DNA of 64,000 bases from Fibrobacter sp. UBA4223 (GCA_002382975.1 DFTB01000009.1:1-64000), one strand, 5' to 3'; shown: positions 1 through 7,232, counted from the stretch's first letter. Notes: a model not told the origin generated them from the letters alone. Program-made: numbers and translations.

Positions 1-381
1 ACTACAACCTACGTGAAGTTGCAGAATGCCTACATTGCCGAAACCGGAAACATGCTTGGTAACTGGTTCTATATTGGTTACAAGGGTCCCGGTGATGTAA
101 CTACTGCAGGGTCCAAGACTACTGCAGAAACAAGTGCATCCACCAACTTCGTCTACACAGGTGCAATCACGGGCACCGTGGCGCTTAGCTCCACCGGTGC
201 TATAGGTTGGAAAGCAGCCAACAAGGCTAAACTGAATGATTGTGCGGGTGATGGTGCGACATACAACTGGCAGATTTCGGTAGCAGAAGGAAGTGCTGCG
301 GGCGAAGCTACTTATACGCCCTCTGTTCCTGGTGGTGCTGACTGCGAAGTTCTTACTCCTAGCTTTGCCGCCATCAAGTAA
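1..381 (+). CDS. Type IV pilin-like protein, C-terminal part (5' end outside window)
   Basis: The reading frame is open from the first base, so the N-terminal prepilin helix lies upstream of the window. The visible 127 residues match the C-terminal half of the pilin at 521-1015: both start with a YVKLQ(N/D)A segment, share a GxWxxIGY segment, and have two cysteines in the same places (N-x-C-A and G-A-D-C-x-V-L), which in pilins usually form the disulfide of the D-region. It is therefore probably a pseudopilin or minor pilin that is assembled in the inner membrane and projects into the periplasm or outside the cell. It faces its paralogue convergently. The family is fairly sure; the subtype is unknown. 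Confidence 0.75.
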   Translation, partial: TTTYVKLQNAYIAETGNMLGNWFYIGYKGPGDVTTAGSKTTAETSASTNFVYTGAITGTVALSSTGAIGWKAANKAKLNDCAGDGATYNWQISVAEGSAAGEATYTPSVPGGADCEVLTPSFAAIK

Positions 382-403
382 GAATACTTGAACAAATAAA
401 GAA

Positions 404-433
404 GGTCCAGCTATGTTGCTGGATCTTTTTTTT
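404..433 (+). terminator. Intrinsic terminator after the partial pilin gene
   Basis: An 8-bp stem (404-411 with 418-425, one G-U pair) with a 6-nt loop is followed by a run of eight T from 426. It lies 23 bp after the stop codon of the first pilin gene. Confidence 0.8.
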
Positions 434-472
434 GTCCGTCCAAAGGCATTTGTAAAGCCATTGGCCATACAA

Positions 473-499
473 AAAGAGGCCTACAAAGTAGGTCTCTTT
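473..499 (-). terminator. Intrinsic terminator of the second pilin gene
   Basis: A 12-bp stem (473-484 with 488-499, one G-U pair) closes on an AAA loop and reads into a T-run on the minus strand. It lies 21 bp after the stop of the minus-strand pilin gene. T-rich sequence on the plus side could make it work in both directions. Confidence 0.75.
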
Positions 500-520
500 C
501 TATTATATTTCTGCTGGGAT

Positions 521-1015
521 TTAGTCGATTTGGGCGGAACCAGTTTCATCAAGTTTTCCATAGCCCGGAGCAAGGACGTTACAATCGGCACCCTTCACGT
601 GAGCCTTATATCCTGCACCATTGCCAGTTTGGGCAGTCTTAATTTTGAGTTCCCAATATCCAGTACCTGCAGCACAATTATTAAGCGAAGCCTTCGGCTC
701 TGCTTTCCATACAGCTGCTGCTGTAGAAGGTATTGCAGCTGTATTTGCGGCACTCAACGTTTCCTCTGTGTACGTGAATACGTTGTTGGTCGTATTCATT
801 TCGTAGCCAATCATCTTCCAGCTTCCGTAGTACGTGCCGCTTTCGGACACAAATGCGTCCTGCAACTTCACGTATTCTCCAGCCGCAGGACCGACTTCAG
901 AGGCCTTGGACTTGGCGATCATGCCGAACAGTTTCGGTACTGCCACGGCGGCGAGGATGCCCATGATCACGATCACGACCATCAATTCGATAAGGGTAAA
1001 ACCTTGCTTTTTCAT
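521..1015 (-). CDS. Type IV pilin-like prepilin
   Basis: This 164-residue protein is a classic type IV or type II secretion prepilin. A short basic leader MKKQG precedes FTLIE, the prepilin peptidase site with phenylalanine as mature residue 1 and glutamate as mature residue 5. A long hydrophobic helix to about residue 27 anchors the subunit and packs the filament core. The remaining globular domain has two cysteines, C114 and C145, likely to form the D-loop disulfide. The start is preceded by AAGGAG and a good promoter at 1079-1107. It is a paralogue of the truncated gene at 1-381 on the opposite strand. Whether it is the main pilin or a pseudopilin cannot be told from sequence alone. Confidence 0.88.
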   Translation of the reverse strand: MKKQGFTLIELMVVIVIMGILAAVAVPKLFGMIAKSKASEVGPAAGEYVKLQDAFVSESGTYYGSWKMIGYEMNTTNNVFTYTEETLSAANTAAIPSTAAAVWKAEPKASLNNCAAGTGYWELKIKTAQTGNGAGYKAHVKGADCNVLAPGYGKLDETGSAQID

Positions 1016-1078
1016 AGTGTGTTCTCCTTGTTGTTAGTGACACATTTGTTTGGGCGTTATTGCCCGGTTACATTCTGT

Positions 1079-1107
1079 AATATACAACTTTTTTCACGAA
1101 AAAGCAA
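1079..1107 (-). promoter_or_regulatory. Promoter of the pilin gene
   Basis: On the minus strand TTGCTT (1107-1102) and TATATT (1084-1079) are separated by exactly 17 bp, a sigma-70-like layout, about 63 bp before the ATG. Upstream, minus-strand GTGACA occurs twice as a direct repeat 5 bp apart (about 1125-1141), a possible activator site. Confidence 0.6.
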
Positions 1108-1293
1108 TAGTTTTGTCAAAAAAATGTCACGTTTGTGTCACGACAACATGGAGTTCTGACAAAAATGCCGTTTTTCGCAAAAAATCGCCATATTACAGAC
1201 GTGTTTGCTGGCATAAAACATAGATTTTTTTTTACAGAAAGGGAGATTTTCCCGGATTTTCATAGTCCAAGTTGGAATATATATCAAATAAAA

Positions 1294-1314
1294 AGCCTGT
1301 TCGATGAACGGGCT
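1294..1314 (-). terminator. Terminator of the Rpn-type nuclease gene
   Basis: A 9-bp stem (1294-1302 with 1306-1314) with a GAT loop reads into a T-run on the minus strand. It lies 26 bp after the nuclease stop codon. A copy with the same loop sits at 2595-2615 as part of the tandem duplication. Confidence 0.75.
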
Positions 1315-1340
1315 GGTTGGAAAACTGTTTGACGCTTGAA

Positions 1341-2282
1341 CTATGTCTCCGGCGAGTCGATTTCCTTCTTGAGTTCGAGGACGGTTGACTGGGGAAGGCC
1401 TGTATTGCGGGCCACCATTTCGATGGGAAGCCCGTCCAGAAGGAAGTTCTTTGCGACTTCCTTCTTCGCTTTCCGGGCCGCGCCGTATTCCCAGTACGAC
1501 TTGTCGATGTCTTTCATGATGTTGCTGAGCATATACCTTGCACTAAAATTACACAATTTCACCTCGTTTTGCAATACCCTGAACACGGGATCGCTTGCGA
1601 ATTCGCTGAAATCATCCTCACGGTTGAGCGTGTCAATGGCACGGAGCCACTGGGCGATACGGCTGCGGTCGCCGGCGAACTGTTCGGCGTGCTTCAGGAA
1701 CTTGTTCACCTCGACGAGCGTCACCGTCTGCCGTTCGAAATAAACGCGCTGCTCCTGGTTGCGCAGCTGCACCGTGTGGAGGTAGTTCGGTGAGCCCTTG
1801 AAGGCATCGAAGAACTGGAAACTCACCACGTGAAGGTTCTCGAGCGGAGTGAAGTCGCCAGGCTTTTCCATGCTGCCCGTAAGGCGCGCCACGTAGAGAA
1901 CCAGACGGTCGCTGTACAACGAATCGTTGTTCTCGTGCTGGACGTCAATGGAGATGCGGTCGCGGGGTACGCCGTTGCCGCGGTCGTTGGTCAAAAGCAG
2001 GTCGGGTTCGACGCTGCGGTATCCCAGTTCGCCTGGAACGAAGGGGTTTACGAGTTGCGGGTTCTCTATGCGGTCCGAACCCACAAGGTTCAGCGCCGCG
2101 TTGATAAGGTCGGTGGTGAGCATCAGGTTCTTCTCGCTGGCGAGAATCTTCTTGATGCATCCGTCGTTGTAGAAATAGACGTTCCGGTGCTCGTGTTCCT
2201 TGACGATTGCATCGACGTCCTGCCCGTTGTCGTTTGCGGTCTTGAGTTGCTTGAGAAAGTTTGCGAATTCTTCTCTTGTCAT
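1341..2282 (-). CDS. PD-(D/E)XK nuclease, Rpn/transposase-like family
   Basis: The 313-residue protein has the layout of the PD-(D/E)XK family often annotated as putative transposase (Rpn/YhgA-like, PDDEXK_2). An N-terminal segment with FYNDGCIKKIL leads into the proline-aspartate motif EPDLLL (D94), then IDVQ (D113, Q115) in place of the usual IEMQ. This would give a metal-dependent endonuclease core. The C-terminus carries a helix-rich tail and a possible helix-turn-helix (GLPQSTVLELKKEI). Rpn proteins stimulate RecA-independent recombination, and a link to the local duplication is an inference. The gene is intact, and its 3' third is repeated at 2642-2960. The start follows only weak ribosome-binding sequence. 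Confidence 0.75.
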   Translation of the reverse strand: MTREEFANFLKQLKTANDNGQDVDAIVKEHEHRNVYFYNDGCIKKILASEKNLMLTTDLINAALNLVGSDRIENPQLVNPFVPGELGYRSVEPDLLLTNDRGNGVPRDRISIDVQHENNDSLYSDRLVLYVARLTGSMEKPGDFTPLENLHVVSFQFFDAFKGSPNYLHTVQLRNQEQRVYFERQTVTLVEVNKFLKHAEQFAGDRSRIAQWLRAIDTLNREDDFSEFASDPVFRVLQNEVKLCNFSARYMLSNIMKDIDKSYWEYGAARKAKKEVAKNFLLDGLPIEMVARNTGLPQSTVLELKKEIDSPET

Positions 2283-2410
2283 TTTATTCCGTTAAATGCG
2301 GGAACGCGCCCGTATCGCGGACAGGGACACCCCTGTCTGCTATATAGACGATTTTTTGAGGCGAAATATGCCTGAAAAAATTGTTTACGTGCGGTTTTTA
2401 CAGATGCAAG

Positions 2411-2437
2411 GAGATCCCCGCCTTCGCGGGGATGACG
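2411..2437. repeat. REP-like palindrome (GATCCCCGC / GCGGGGATGAC type)
   Basis: This short palindrome, with arms ATCCCCGC and GCGGGGAT around CTTC, is followed by GACGAAG. It belongs to a dispersed intergenic family. Other copies or half-copies are at 3001-3029, 3361-3387, 3509-3560, 4291-4342, 7387-7414, 14467-14505 and 59106-59133. Confidence 0.75.
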
Positions 2438-2594
2438 AAGATAGGGCGAGGATGACGATGGTAGGGATAGGAGATGCCCGGTCAGATGCGAATGAGGCGA
2501 ACGATATGCAAAAACTTGTTTTTGCATATCTGAGCCGAAGAGCATCGCACTTGTGCAAGCCGGGGATGACAGCGGGAGGGGCCGGGATAAAAAA

Positions 2595-2615
2595 AGCCCG
2601 TTCGATGAACGGGCT
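2595..2615 (-). terminator. Duplicated terminator hairpin
   Basis: This is the second copy of the hairpin at 1294-1314, here with perfect complementarity (2595-2603 with 2607-2615, GAT loop) and six A before it, giving a T-run on the minus strand. It follows the truncated nuclease copy. Confidence 0.7.
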
Positions 2616-2641
2616 GGTTGGAAAACTGTTTGACGCTTGAA

Positions 2642-2962
2642 CTATGTCTCCGGCGATTCGATTTCTTTCTTGAGTTCGAGGACGGTTGACTGGGGAAGCC
2701 CCGTAAGATCAGCAATTTCATCAATAGGTTTATTCATCGCAAGCATTTTCTTTGCGATTTCCTTCGCCTTTTTCCGGGCCGCGCCGTATTCCCAGTACGA
2801 CTTGTCGATATCTTTCATGATGTTGCTGAGCATATATCCTGCACTAAAATTACACAATTTTACTGCGTTTTGCAATACCCTGAACACTGGATCGCTTGCG
2901 AATTCGCTGAAATCGGCTTCGCGGTTGAGCGTGTCGATGGCACGGAGCCACTGGGCGATGCG
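2642..2962 (-). pseudogene. Truncated 3' copy of the Rpn-type nuclease gene
   Basis: About 105 codons match the C-terminal third of the nuclease at 1341-2282, from RIAQWLRAIDTLNRE to KKEI(E/D)SPET, including the possible C-terminal helix-turn-helix. The nuclease core with both catalytic motifs is missing. The frame stays open upstream to 3127, but there it runs through the GIY-YIG gene in another frame, so that extension is an artefact. The copy differs from the intact gene by substitutions and by a longer MNKPIDEIADLTGL stretch, so the split is not very recent. Confidence 0.75.
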
Positions 2963-2988
2963 GCATTTATCAAAATCGTAATCGTCGT

Positions 2989-3351
2989 TTACTTTGAACT
3001 TGTCTTCCCCGACTTGGTCGGGGACCTCCATTTCTTTATGTTGTCTACAATATCTGCTGTCACGCCAATAGATTCTGCAAGGTCGTTCCAGCCTGGGTTT
3101 GTTTTTTCTATCAAATTTATTTTCCATAAGCGATTCCAGCGTTTAAGACGCTTTTCCCTGGCAATAGCATCGTTTATGTTGAAGAACAACTCGTAATGCA
3201 CGAGTTGATTTACGTTGTAGTCGCTGGTAAAGCTCTCGTTCAATTTTATTTTGTGCTCAACGATTCTGCGATATAAGTCATTTGTCACTCCTGTATAGAA
3301 GACGGTTCGGTATTTATTGGTGAGAATGTAAACGTAATAGTTGTTGTTCAT
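2989..3351 (-). CDS. GIY-YIG nuclease domain protein
   Basis: The 120-residue protein begins with YYVYILTNKYRTVFYTGVTN, the paired YVYIL / YTGVT form of the GIY-YIG core in small stand-alone proteins (UPF0213/COG2827-like). It continues with R29 and H33 in LYRRIVEHK and the conserved REKRLKRW segment. Such proteins are single-domain DNA endonucleases of uncertain role. The last dozen codons (RSPTKSGKTSSK) are written by a REP-like palindrome at 3001-3029, so the natural C-terminus seems to have been overwritten or extended. A second REP (3361-3387) lies just before the start. The gene replaces the 5' part of the duplicated nuclease gene. Confidence 0.8.
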   Translation of the reverse strand: MNNNYYVYILTNKYRTVFYTGVTNDLYRRIVEHKIKLNESFTSDYNVNQLVHYELFFNINDAIAREKRLKRWNRLWKINLIEKTNPGWNDLAESIGVTADIVDNIKKWRSPTKSGKTSSK

Positions 3352-3360
3352 ATTTTATAG

Positions 3361-3387
3361 GAGGTCCCCGCCTCCGCGGGGAAGACA
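3361..3387. repeat. REP-like palindrome upstream of the GIY-YIG gene
   Basis: Arms GGTCCCCGC and GCGGGGAAGAC flank CTCC. It is closer to the copy at 3001-3029 (both end in GGGGAAGACA) than to the GATGAC copies, so the two palindromes bracketing the GIY-YIG gene form a subtype. Confidence 0.7.
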
Positions 3388-3508
3388 ATGGGTTGGTTGA
3401 TTTACAATTATATTTGAACGGGGATGGGCCCCCATCTATGTACAAGACGATTTTTTGAGGCGAAATATGCCTGAAAATTTTGTTTACGTGCGGATTTTAC
3501 AAGTGAAG

Positions 3509-3560
3509 GGAGATCCTCGCCGGAGCCTGCCCTGAGCAAGGCCGAATGGGCGGGGATGAC
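3509..3560. repeat. Extended REP-like palindrome
   Basis: A REP arm GAGATCCTCGCC and a distal arm GGGCGGGGATGAC are separated by an inner palindrome GCCTGCCCTGAGCAAGGC. Almost the same 50 bp recur at 4291-4342. A partial arm lies at 3700-3731. Confidence 0.7.
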
Positions 3561-3812
3561 AAGGAAGGAGCGCGAGGATGACGAAGGGAGAGGGTGGTGG
3601 TAGGGATAGGAGGTGCCCGGTCAGATGCGAATGAGGCGAACGATATGCAAAAACTTGTTTTTGTATATCTGAGCCGAAGAGCATCGCACTTGTGCAAGCC
3701 GGGCATGACAGCGGGAGGGGCCGGGATGACAGTAGGAAGTCGAGGGGATGAGCAACAGCTGTTTGTATTTGGTCAACTATAGTTGCATAATGGACGTTTT
3801 TTCAAAAAGGTG

Positions 3813-3841
3813 TTGCCCTTTAGACGGAAATTTTATATATT
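3813..3841 (+). promoter_or_regulatory. Promoter of the type III antitoxin-like RNA
   Basis: TTGCCC (3813-3818) and TATATT (3836-3841) are spaced by 17 bp. Transcription would start near 3848, just before a small hairpin (GTTGG/CCAAC). Confidence 0.6.
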
Positions 3842-3847
3842 GATGAT

Positions 3848-3935
3848 GTTGGGTAGCCAACAGGTGCGTGGTCCTGCCTTAGTGGACAGTATTTAAAGAT
3901 TGCAATCCCGTTTTCGGGGTTGCAGTCTTTTTTTT
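3848..3935 (+). ncRNA. Probable type III antitoxin RNA (ToxI-like) remnant
   Basis: A short transcript of about 90 nt is predicted between the promoter at 3813-3841 and the terminator at 3897-3935. It sits directly upstream of a ToxN/AbiQ-like reading frame, the same order as in type III systems (promoter, antitoxin RNA, terminator, toxin). It contains a GTTGGGTAGCCAAC hairpin and a GTCC/GGAC pairing. Known antitoxins have several tandem pseudoknot repeats of about 35 nt. I see at most one unit here, so the array may have shrunk. The call depends mainly on the neighbouring toxin. Confidence 0.45.
3897..3935 (+). terminator. Intrinsic terminator between antitoxin RNA and toxin gene
   Basis: A 13-bp stem (3897-3909 with 3916-3928, mismatch-tolerant) is followed by eight T. 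In type III toxin-antitoxin loci such a terminator sets the antitoxin:toxin RNA ratio. The toxin ribosome-binding site GGAGG follows at 3941-3945. Confidence 0.85.
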
Positions 3936-3949
3936 ATTTTGGAGGATTT

Positions 3950-4266
3950 GTGAACGAAAAAGCAAAAGTTCGTTTGGTATATGTGAATCAGGACTATCTG
4001 GACATTCTTCGATCTGTGGAAAACAAGGTGAGTACAAAAAATCGGCCCTATGTGTTCCTAGGAATCACAATTAACGAACATCTATACTGCATTCCGTTAA
4101 CATCACAAACGAACAGAGCAAGGGCGAGTGGATTTTTATTAGAAAAAACGCCGACAGGATTATCGAAAAGGCACTGAGGGTATACCGGAGCAGGGTTTCT
4201 GGGAAGAACCCTTTCGCAAATCTCTGGTGCTGCGATTTTAAGAGGTTGGAGGAATGCGCTTGCTAG
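3950..4266 (+). pseudogene. ToxN/AbiQ-family toxin, internally deleted and frameshifted
   Basis: From a GTG at 3950 (GGAGG 4 nt upstream) the frame reads VRLVYVNQDYLDILRSVENK, then RPYVFLGITIN and YCIPLTSQ. These match the N-terminal beta core of ToxN/AbiQ endoribonucleases, including the conserved PLTS. That frame then runs out at 4177. In another frame, 4108-4263 encodes WIFIRKNADRIIEKALRVYR and, at the end, NPFANLWCCDFKRLEECAC, which looks like the C-terminal helix region of the same family, ending at TAG 4264. Together about 105 codons remain of a usual 160-180, so roughly 60 central codons are lost with a frameshift near 4100-4110. The gene is therefore very likely dead. A REP palindrome follows directly. 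Confidence 0.7.
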
Positions 4267-4290
4267 GATTCCCGCTGGAAGGATGTACAC

Positions 4291-4362
4291 GGATCCCCGC
4301 CGGAGCCTGCCCTGAGCAAGGCCGAATGGGCGGGGATGACAGCGGGAGGGGCGGGGATGACG
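4291..4362. repeat. REP-like palindrome cluster
   Basis: This is a near copy of the extended REP at 3509-3560, followed by two further half units GCGGGGATGAC. It fills the gap between the dead toxin gene and folB. Confidence 0.7.
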
Positions 4363-4378
4363 AAGAGAGGGGAGGGTT

Positions 4379-4744
4379 TTACCGCACGACCTTGATGCTG
4401 GCCATGGCCCCCTTGCTTTGGGGGATGGCGTTTGGCTTGCACACGGATACCTGTGCGGCCTGGGTCTTGGGGTAGTGGTCCAGAATGAACTTGGCTGTTT
4501 CAAGCACCAGTGTTTCTACCAGCTGGAACTTGCTGTCCTTGATGAATTTTTGCAGGTGTTCCGCCAGCTGGGCGTAGTCGATGGAGTGAATCAGGTCGTC
4601 GTTCCGCGCAGCCAGGGTAAAATCCAACCACAGGTCCACGTTCAGAACTACGGGCTGAACCGCCTCCCTTTCGTAGGGAAGCGTCCCGATGATGCAGTCG
4701 AACTGCAAATCTTTTATAGAAATACAGCCGCTGCTGACTACCAT
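4379..4744 (-). CDS. folB: Dihydroneopterin aldolase
   Basis: The enzyme converts 7,8-dihydroneopterin to 6-hydroxymethyl-7,8-dihydropterin in cytosolic folate synthesis. The 121-residue length is normal. The family signature is visible at the N-terminus as IGTLPYEREAVQP, with E25 the substrate-binding/catalytic glutamate, and the middle has the DYAQLAE segment. K103 in the C-terminal VCKPNAIP strand corresponds to the catalytic lysine. The start ATG overlaps the end of the upstream membrane-protein gene by 7 bp, so the two are probably cotranscribed. Other folate genes are not in the window. Confidence 0.9.
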   Translation of the reverse strand: MVVSSGCISIKDLQFDCIIGTLPYEREAVQPVVLNVDLWLDFTLAARNDDLIHSIDYAQLAEHLQKFIKDSKFQLVETLVLETAKFILDHYPKTQAAQVSVCKPNAIPQSKGAMASIKVVR

Positions 4745-5784
4745 ACGTAGAGCACGATGGCGGCAGTCAGACTGAGTCCAGCCACGCCGAACCAGATGTT
4801 ACGGGCCGTGGAGTAGGAATCCTGGGTCTTCTTGTTGGTCTTCTTGCGAGCCTGGAGCTCGGCGATGGTATAGCCGTTACCCAGGTCCGCCTTTTGTATC
4901 ATGGCCTCTCGGCACTTGCCGTCGAAGTTACAGGCCTTGTCCACTTCGCCGAGGAGCTGGTCTTCGACATCGGACAGGTCGTCGTAGGCGTCCTTGGCCT
5001 CGTTGGCCTTGGAGTGCTGGATGACGCCCATGACTGCGGAACCCACGAAGACGGCGGCAAGACCAACGGCAGACCAGAAGCGGACTTCGTCGGCGATACC
5101 GAAACGGTCGGTCACGTCGCTGGAGGCGGCATAAGCGGCGTCATCGCGGCTGTCGGCTTCGCTGTTGTCTACGTCGTCAGCCACGCTGTAATCTTCTTCC
5201 TCTTCCTCTTCTTCTTCGCAGTCAGGGTCGTTCTCGTCACATTCTTCCTCTTCGTCCTTCGGACCGGCGCCGGCATCTGCGGCGGCGAATTCTGCGTCTT
5301 CGGCTGCAGCATCGGCGTTTGCGGACTTGAGCTGGATGGGGTCGCCGTTGATAAAGGCGATGGCGGTAGTGGCACCCGGGATAAACACGGACTTGCCGTC
5401 GAAATAGACCTTTTCTACGTCGTCGGTGGCGGGCATGCCGCGACGGGGGTAAAGCTTTGCCTTGACCAGTGCGGAGTAGTCCGTTCCTTCGGGGGCGGTC
5501 AGGGCCGACATGGAACTCAGGTCGCCCGCGCTACCCTGGTAAATCTGGTAGGCGGTGGGCTGCTCGCCGAAGGGGTCGGTGAACTTTTGGCGGACCACCA
5601 GGCGCCCCTCTTGGAGGGAGGAAACTTCTTCGACGGGAATGGTTTTCAGTTCGCCACCGAATTCTGCGGTGATGACTTCGTCCGGAGACCCAGGGTCCTG
5701 GGCGGTAAACTCTTCAATATCGTAGGGGCCGGCAAAGGCGGCGGCCACAAAAAGACATATCGTCGCTAAAAACGAACGCTTCAT
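4738..5784 (-). CDS. Secreted or membrane protein with acidic linker, unknown function
   Basis: I do not recognise a family. The 348 residues start with a signal peptide (MKRSFLATICLFVAAAFAG, cleavage probably after AFA). A domain rich in short beta-like segments runs to about residue 170. A strongly acidic linker of glutamates and aspartates with the only paired cysteines (ECDENDPDCEE) follows, then two hydrophobic segments near residues 236-256 and 328-347 with a charged, possibly coiled stretch between them. The protein is thus probably anchored in the inner membrane with a periplasmic N-terminal domain. It overlaps folB, which looks like positional rather than functional linkage. Confidence 0.65.
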   Translation of the reverse strand: MKRSFLATICLFVAAAFAGPYDIEEFTAQDPGSPDEVITAEFGGELKTIPVEEVSSLQEGRLVVRQKFTDPFGEQPTAYQIYQGSAGDLSSMSALTAPEGTDYSALVKAKLYPRRGMPATDDVEKVYFDGKSVFIPGATTAIAFINGDPIQLKSANADAAAEDAEFAAADAGAGPKDEEEECDENDPDCEEEEEEEEDYSVADDVDNSEADSRDDAAYAASSDVTDRFGIADEVRFWSAVGLAAVFVGSAVMGVIQHSKANEAKDAYDDLSDVEDQLLGEVDKACNFDGKCREAMIQKADLGNGYTIAELQARKKTNKKTQDSYSTARNIWFGVAGLSLTAAIVLYVW

Positions 5785-5894
5785 TTTTCACTCCAATAAT
5801 AAATACCCATTGAAATATATAAAAAAAAACGGGAAATGTTAAAAAATTGCGACAAAACAGCATTTAGACCCTGTTTTTGGGGCGTCAGCGCTTA

Positions 5895-5963
5895 TTTTAG
5901 GGTAGATATTGCCTTTTTTTACCGAAAATTCTACTTTTTAGCCCGTAAATTTTAACCCTAAAA
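5895..5963 (+). promoter_or_regulatory. pgk leader with 9-bp inverted repeat
   Basis: TTTTAGGGT (5895-5903) and ACCCTAAAA (5955-5963) are perfect inverted repeats 51 bp apart. The second arm ends at the AGAGGA ribosome-binding site of pgk, so pairing could affect translation. No promoter is clear, although T-rich sequence separates the arms. Confidence 0.35.
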
Positions 5964-5975
5964 GAGGAATCCATA

Positions 5976-7232
5976 ATGGCAAAGCTCTCTATCGAAGATC
6001 TCGAACTCGCCGGCAAGCGCGTGTTCATCCGTGTTGACTTCAACGTTCCGCAGGACAAGGTGACTGGCGAAATCACCAACACCAAGCGTATCGAAGCCGC
6101 TCTCCCGACCATCCAGTACGCTCTCGATCACGGTGCAGCCGTCGTGCTCGCTTCCCACCTGGGACGCCCGAATGGCGAAAAGAACATGAAGTACACCCTC
6201 GCTCCGGTTGCAAAGAAGCTCGAAGAACTCATCAAGAAGCCGGTGAAGTTCCTCTCCGACTGCGTAGGTCCGGAAGTCGAAGCCGCCTGCGCCGCTATCA
6301 AGCCGGGTGAAATCATCCTCCTCGAAAACCTCCGCTTCCACATCGAAGAAGAAGGCAAGCGCAAGATCAAGAACGCCGATGGCACCGAAACCAAGGAAAA
6401 GGCTGACAAGGAAGCCGTGAAGGCCTTCCGTGCAAGCCTCACCAAGCTCGCTGACGTTTATGTGAACGACGCTTTCGGTACCGCTCACCGCGATCACTCT
6501 TCTATGACTGGTGTTGAACTTCCGCAGCGCGCTGCCGGTTTCCTTATGAACAAGGAACTCAAGGCATTCGACCAGGTGCTCAACAATCCTCCGCGTCCGT
6601 TCCTCGCCATCCTCGGCGGTGCCAAGGTCGCTGACAAGATCCAGCTCATCAACAACCTCCTCGACAAGGCCGACAAGATTATCATCGGCGGTGGCATGGC
6701 TTTCACCTTCAAGAAGGTTCTGAACAACATCGAAATCGGTTCTTCTCTGTTTGACGAAGAAGGCGCCAAGCTCGTTCCGGATCTGATGGCCAAGGCCAAG
6801 GCTGCCGGCAAGGAAATCATCCTCCCGGTCGACTACATCGCTGCCGACAAGTTCGCTGCCGACGCTGCCACGAAGGCTGTCACTGACGCCGAAGGCATTC
6901 CGGCTGGCTGGATGGGCCTCGATGTGGGCGCTGAATCCACCAAGCTCTTCGTGAACGCAATCAAGTCTGCAAAGACCATCGTCTGGAACGGCCCTGCAGG
7001 CGTGTTCGAATTCGAAGCTTTCGAAAAGGCTACCAAGGCTATGGCCGACGCTATCGTCGAAGCTACCGCTGCCGGCGCAATCACCGTGATCGGTGGTGGC
7101 GATACCGCTACGGCTGCCAAGAAGTACGGCGCCGACAAGAAGGTGACCCACACCTCTACGGGTGGTGGCGCTTCTCTCGAACTGCTTGAAGGCAAGGTTC
7201 TCCCCGGCGTCGCATTCCTCACTGACAAGTAA
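5976..7232 (+). CDS. pgk: Phosphoglycerate kinase
   Basis: Pgk carries out the ATP-forming step of glycolysis, converting 1,3-bisphosphoglycerate and ADP to 3-phosphoglycerate and ATP. The 418-residue protein shows the N-domain substrate motif RVDFNVP (residues 19-25), SHLGRPNG (about 59-66), the hinge region with [10 protein letters not shown], and the C-domain nucleotide site with [10 protein letters not shown] and [10 protein letters not shown]. Codon use is strongly biased toward C-ending codons, as expected for a highly expressed gene. The start ATG follows AGAGGA. It appears monocistronic, with a strong terminator at 7348-7380. Confidence 0.97.
   Translation: MAKLSIEDLELAGKRVFIRVDFNVPQDKVTGEITNTKRIEAALPTIQYALDHGAAVVLASHLGRPNGEKNMKYTLAPVAKKLEELIKKPVKFLSDCVGPEVEAACAAIKPGEIILLENLRFHIEEEGKRKIKNADGTETKEKADKEAVKAFRASLTKLADVYVNDAFGTAHRDHSSMTGVELPQRAAGFLMNKELKAFDQVLNNPPRPFLAILGGAKVADKIQLINNLLDKADKIIIGGGMAFTFKKVLNNIEIGSSLFDEEGAKLVPDLMAKAKAAGKEIILPVDYIAADKFAADAATKAVTDAEGIPAGWMGLDVGAESTKLFVNAIKSAKTIVWNGPAGVFEFEAFEKATKAMADAIVEATAAGAITVIGGGDTATAAKKYGADKKVTHTSTGGGASLELLEGKVLPGVAFLTDK

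Larger units (their letters stand above)
1291..3735. repeat. Tandem segmental duplication (two units of about 1.2 kb)
   Basis: Unit 1 (about 1291-2590) and unit 2 (about 2592-3735) begin with the same hairpin followed by the same 3' end of a nuclease gene. They end with the same noncoding tail: 2346-2590 corresponds to 3445-3735 with only scattered differences. The middles differ. Unit 1 carries the full nuclease gene. In unit 2 the 5' two thirds of that gene are replaced by a GIY-YIG gene bounded by REP palindromes. The outer parts are therefore direct repeats and the centre has been exchanged. Confidence 0.8.

Noticed and set aside
413..1159. 248-codon plus-strand frame across the second pilin gene
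   Set aside because: Antisense to a clear prepilin gene with promoter, ribosome-binding site and terminator.
2279..2545. Frame across the REP and noncoding tail of duplication unit 1 (similar frame at 3484-3706)
   Set aside because: It translates palindromic repeat DNA (SPHSHLTGHLLSLP type); the two copies are not conserved as protein.
2963..3127. 5' extension of the truncated nuclease frame
   Set aside because: It runs through the GIY-YIG gene in another frame and has no similarity to the intact nuclease.
5958..7151. 397-codon open frame antisense to pgk
   Set aside because: Shadow frame over a certain, highly biased gene.
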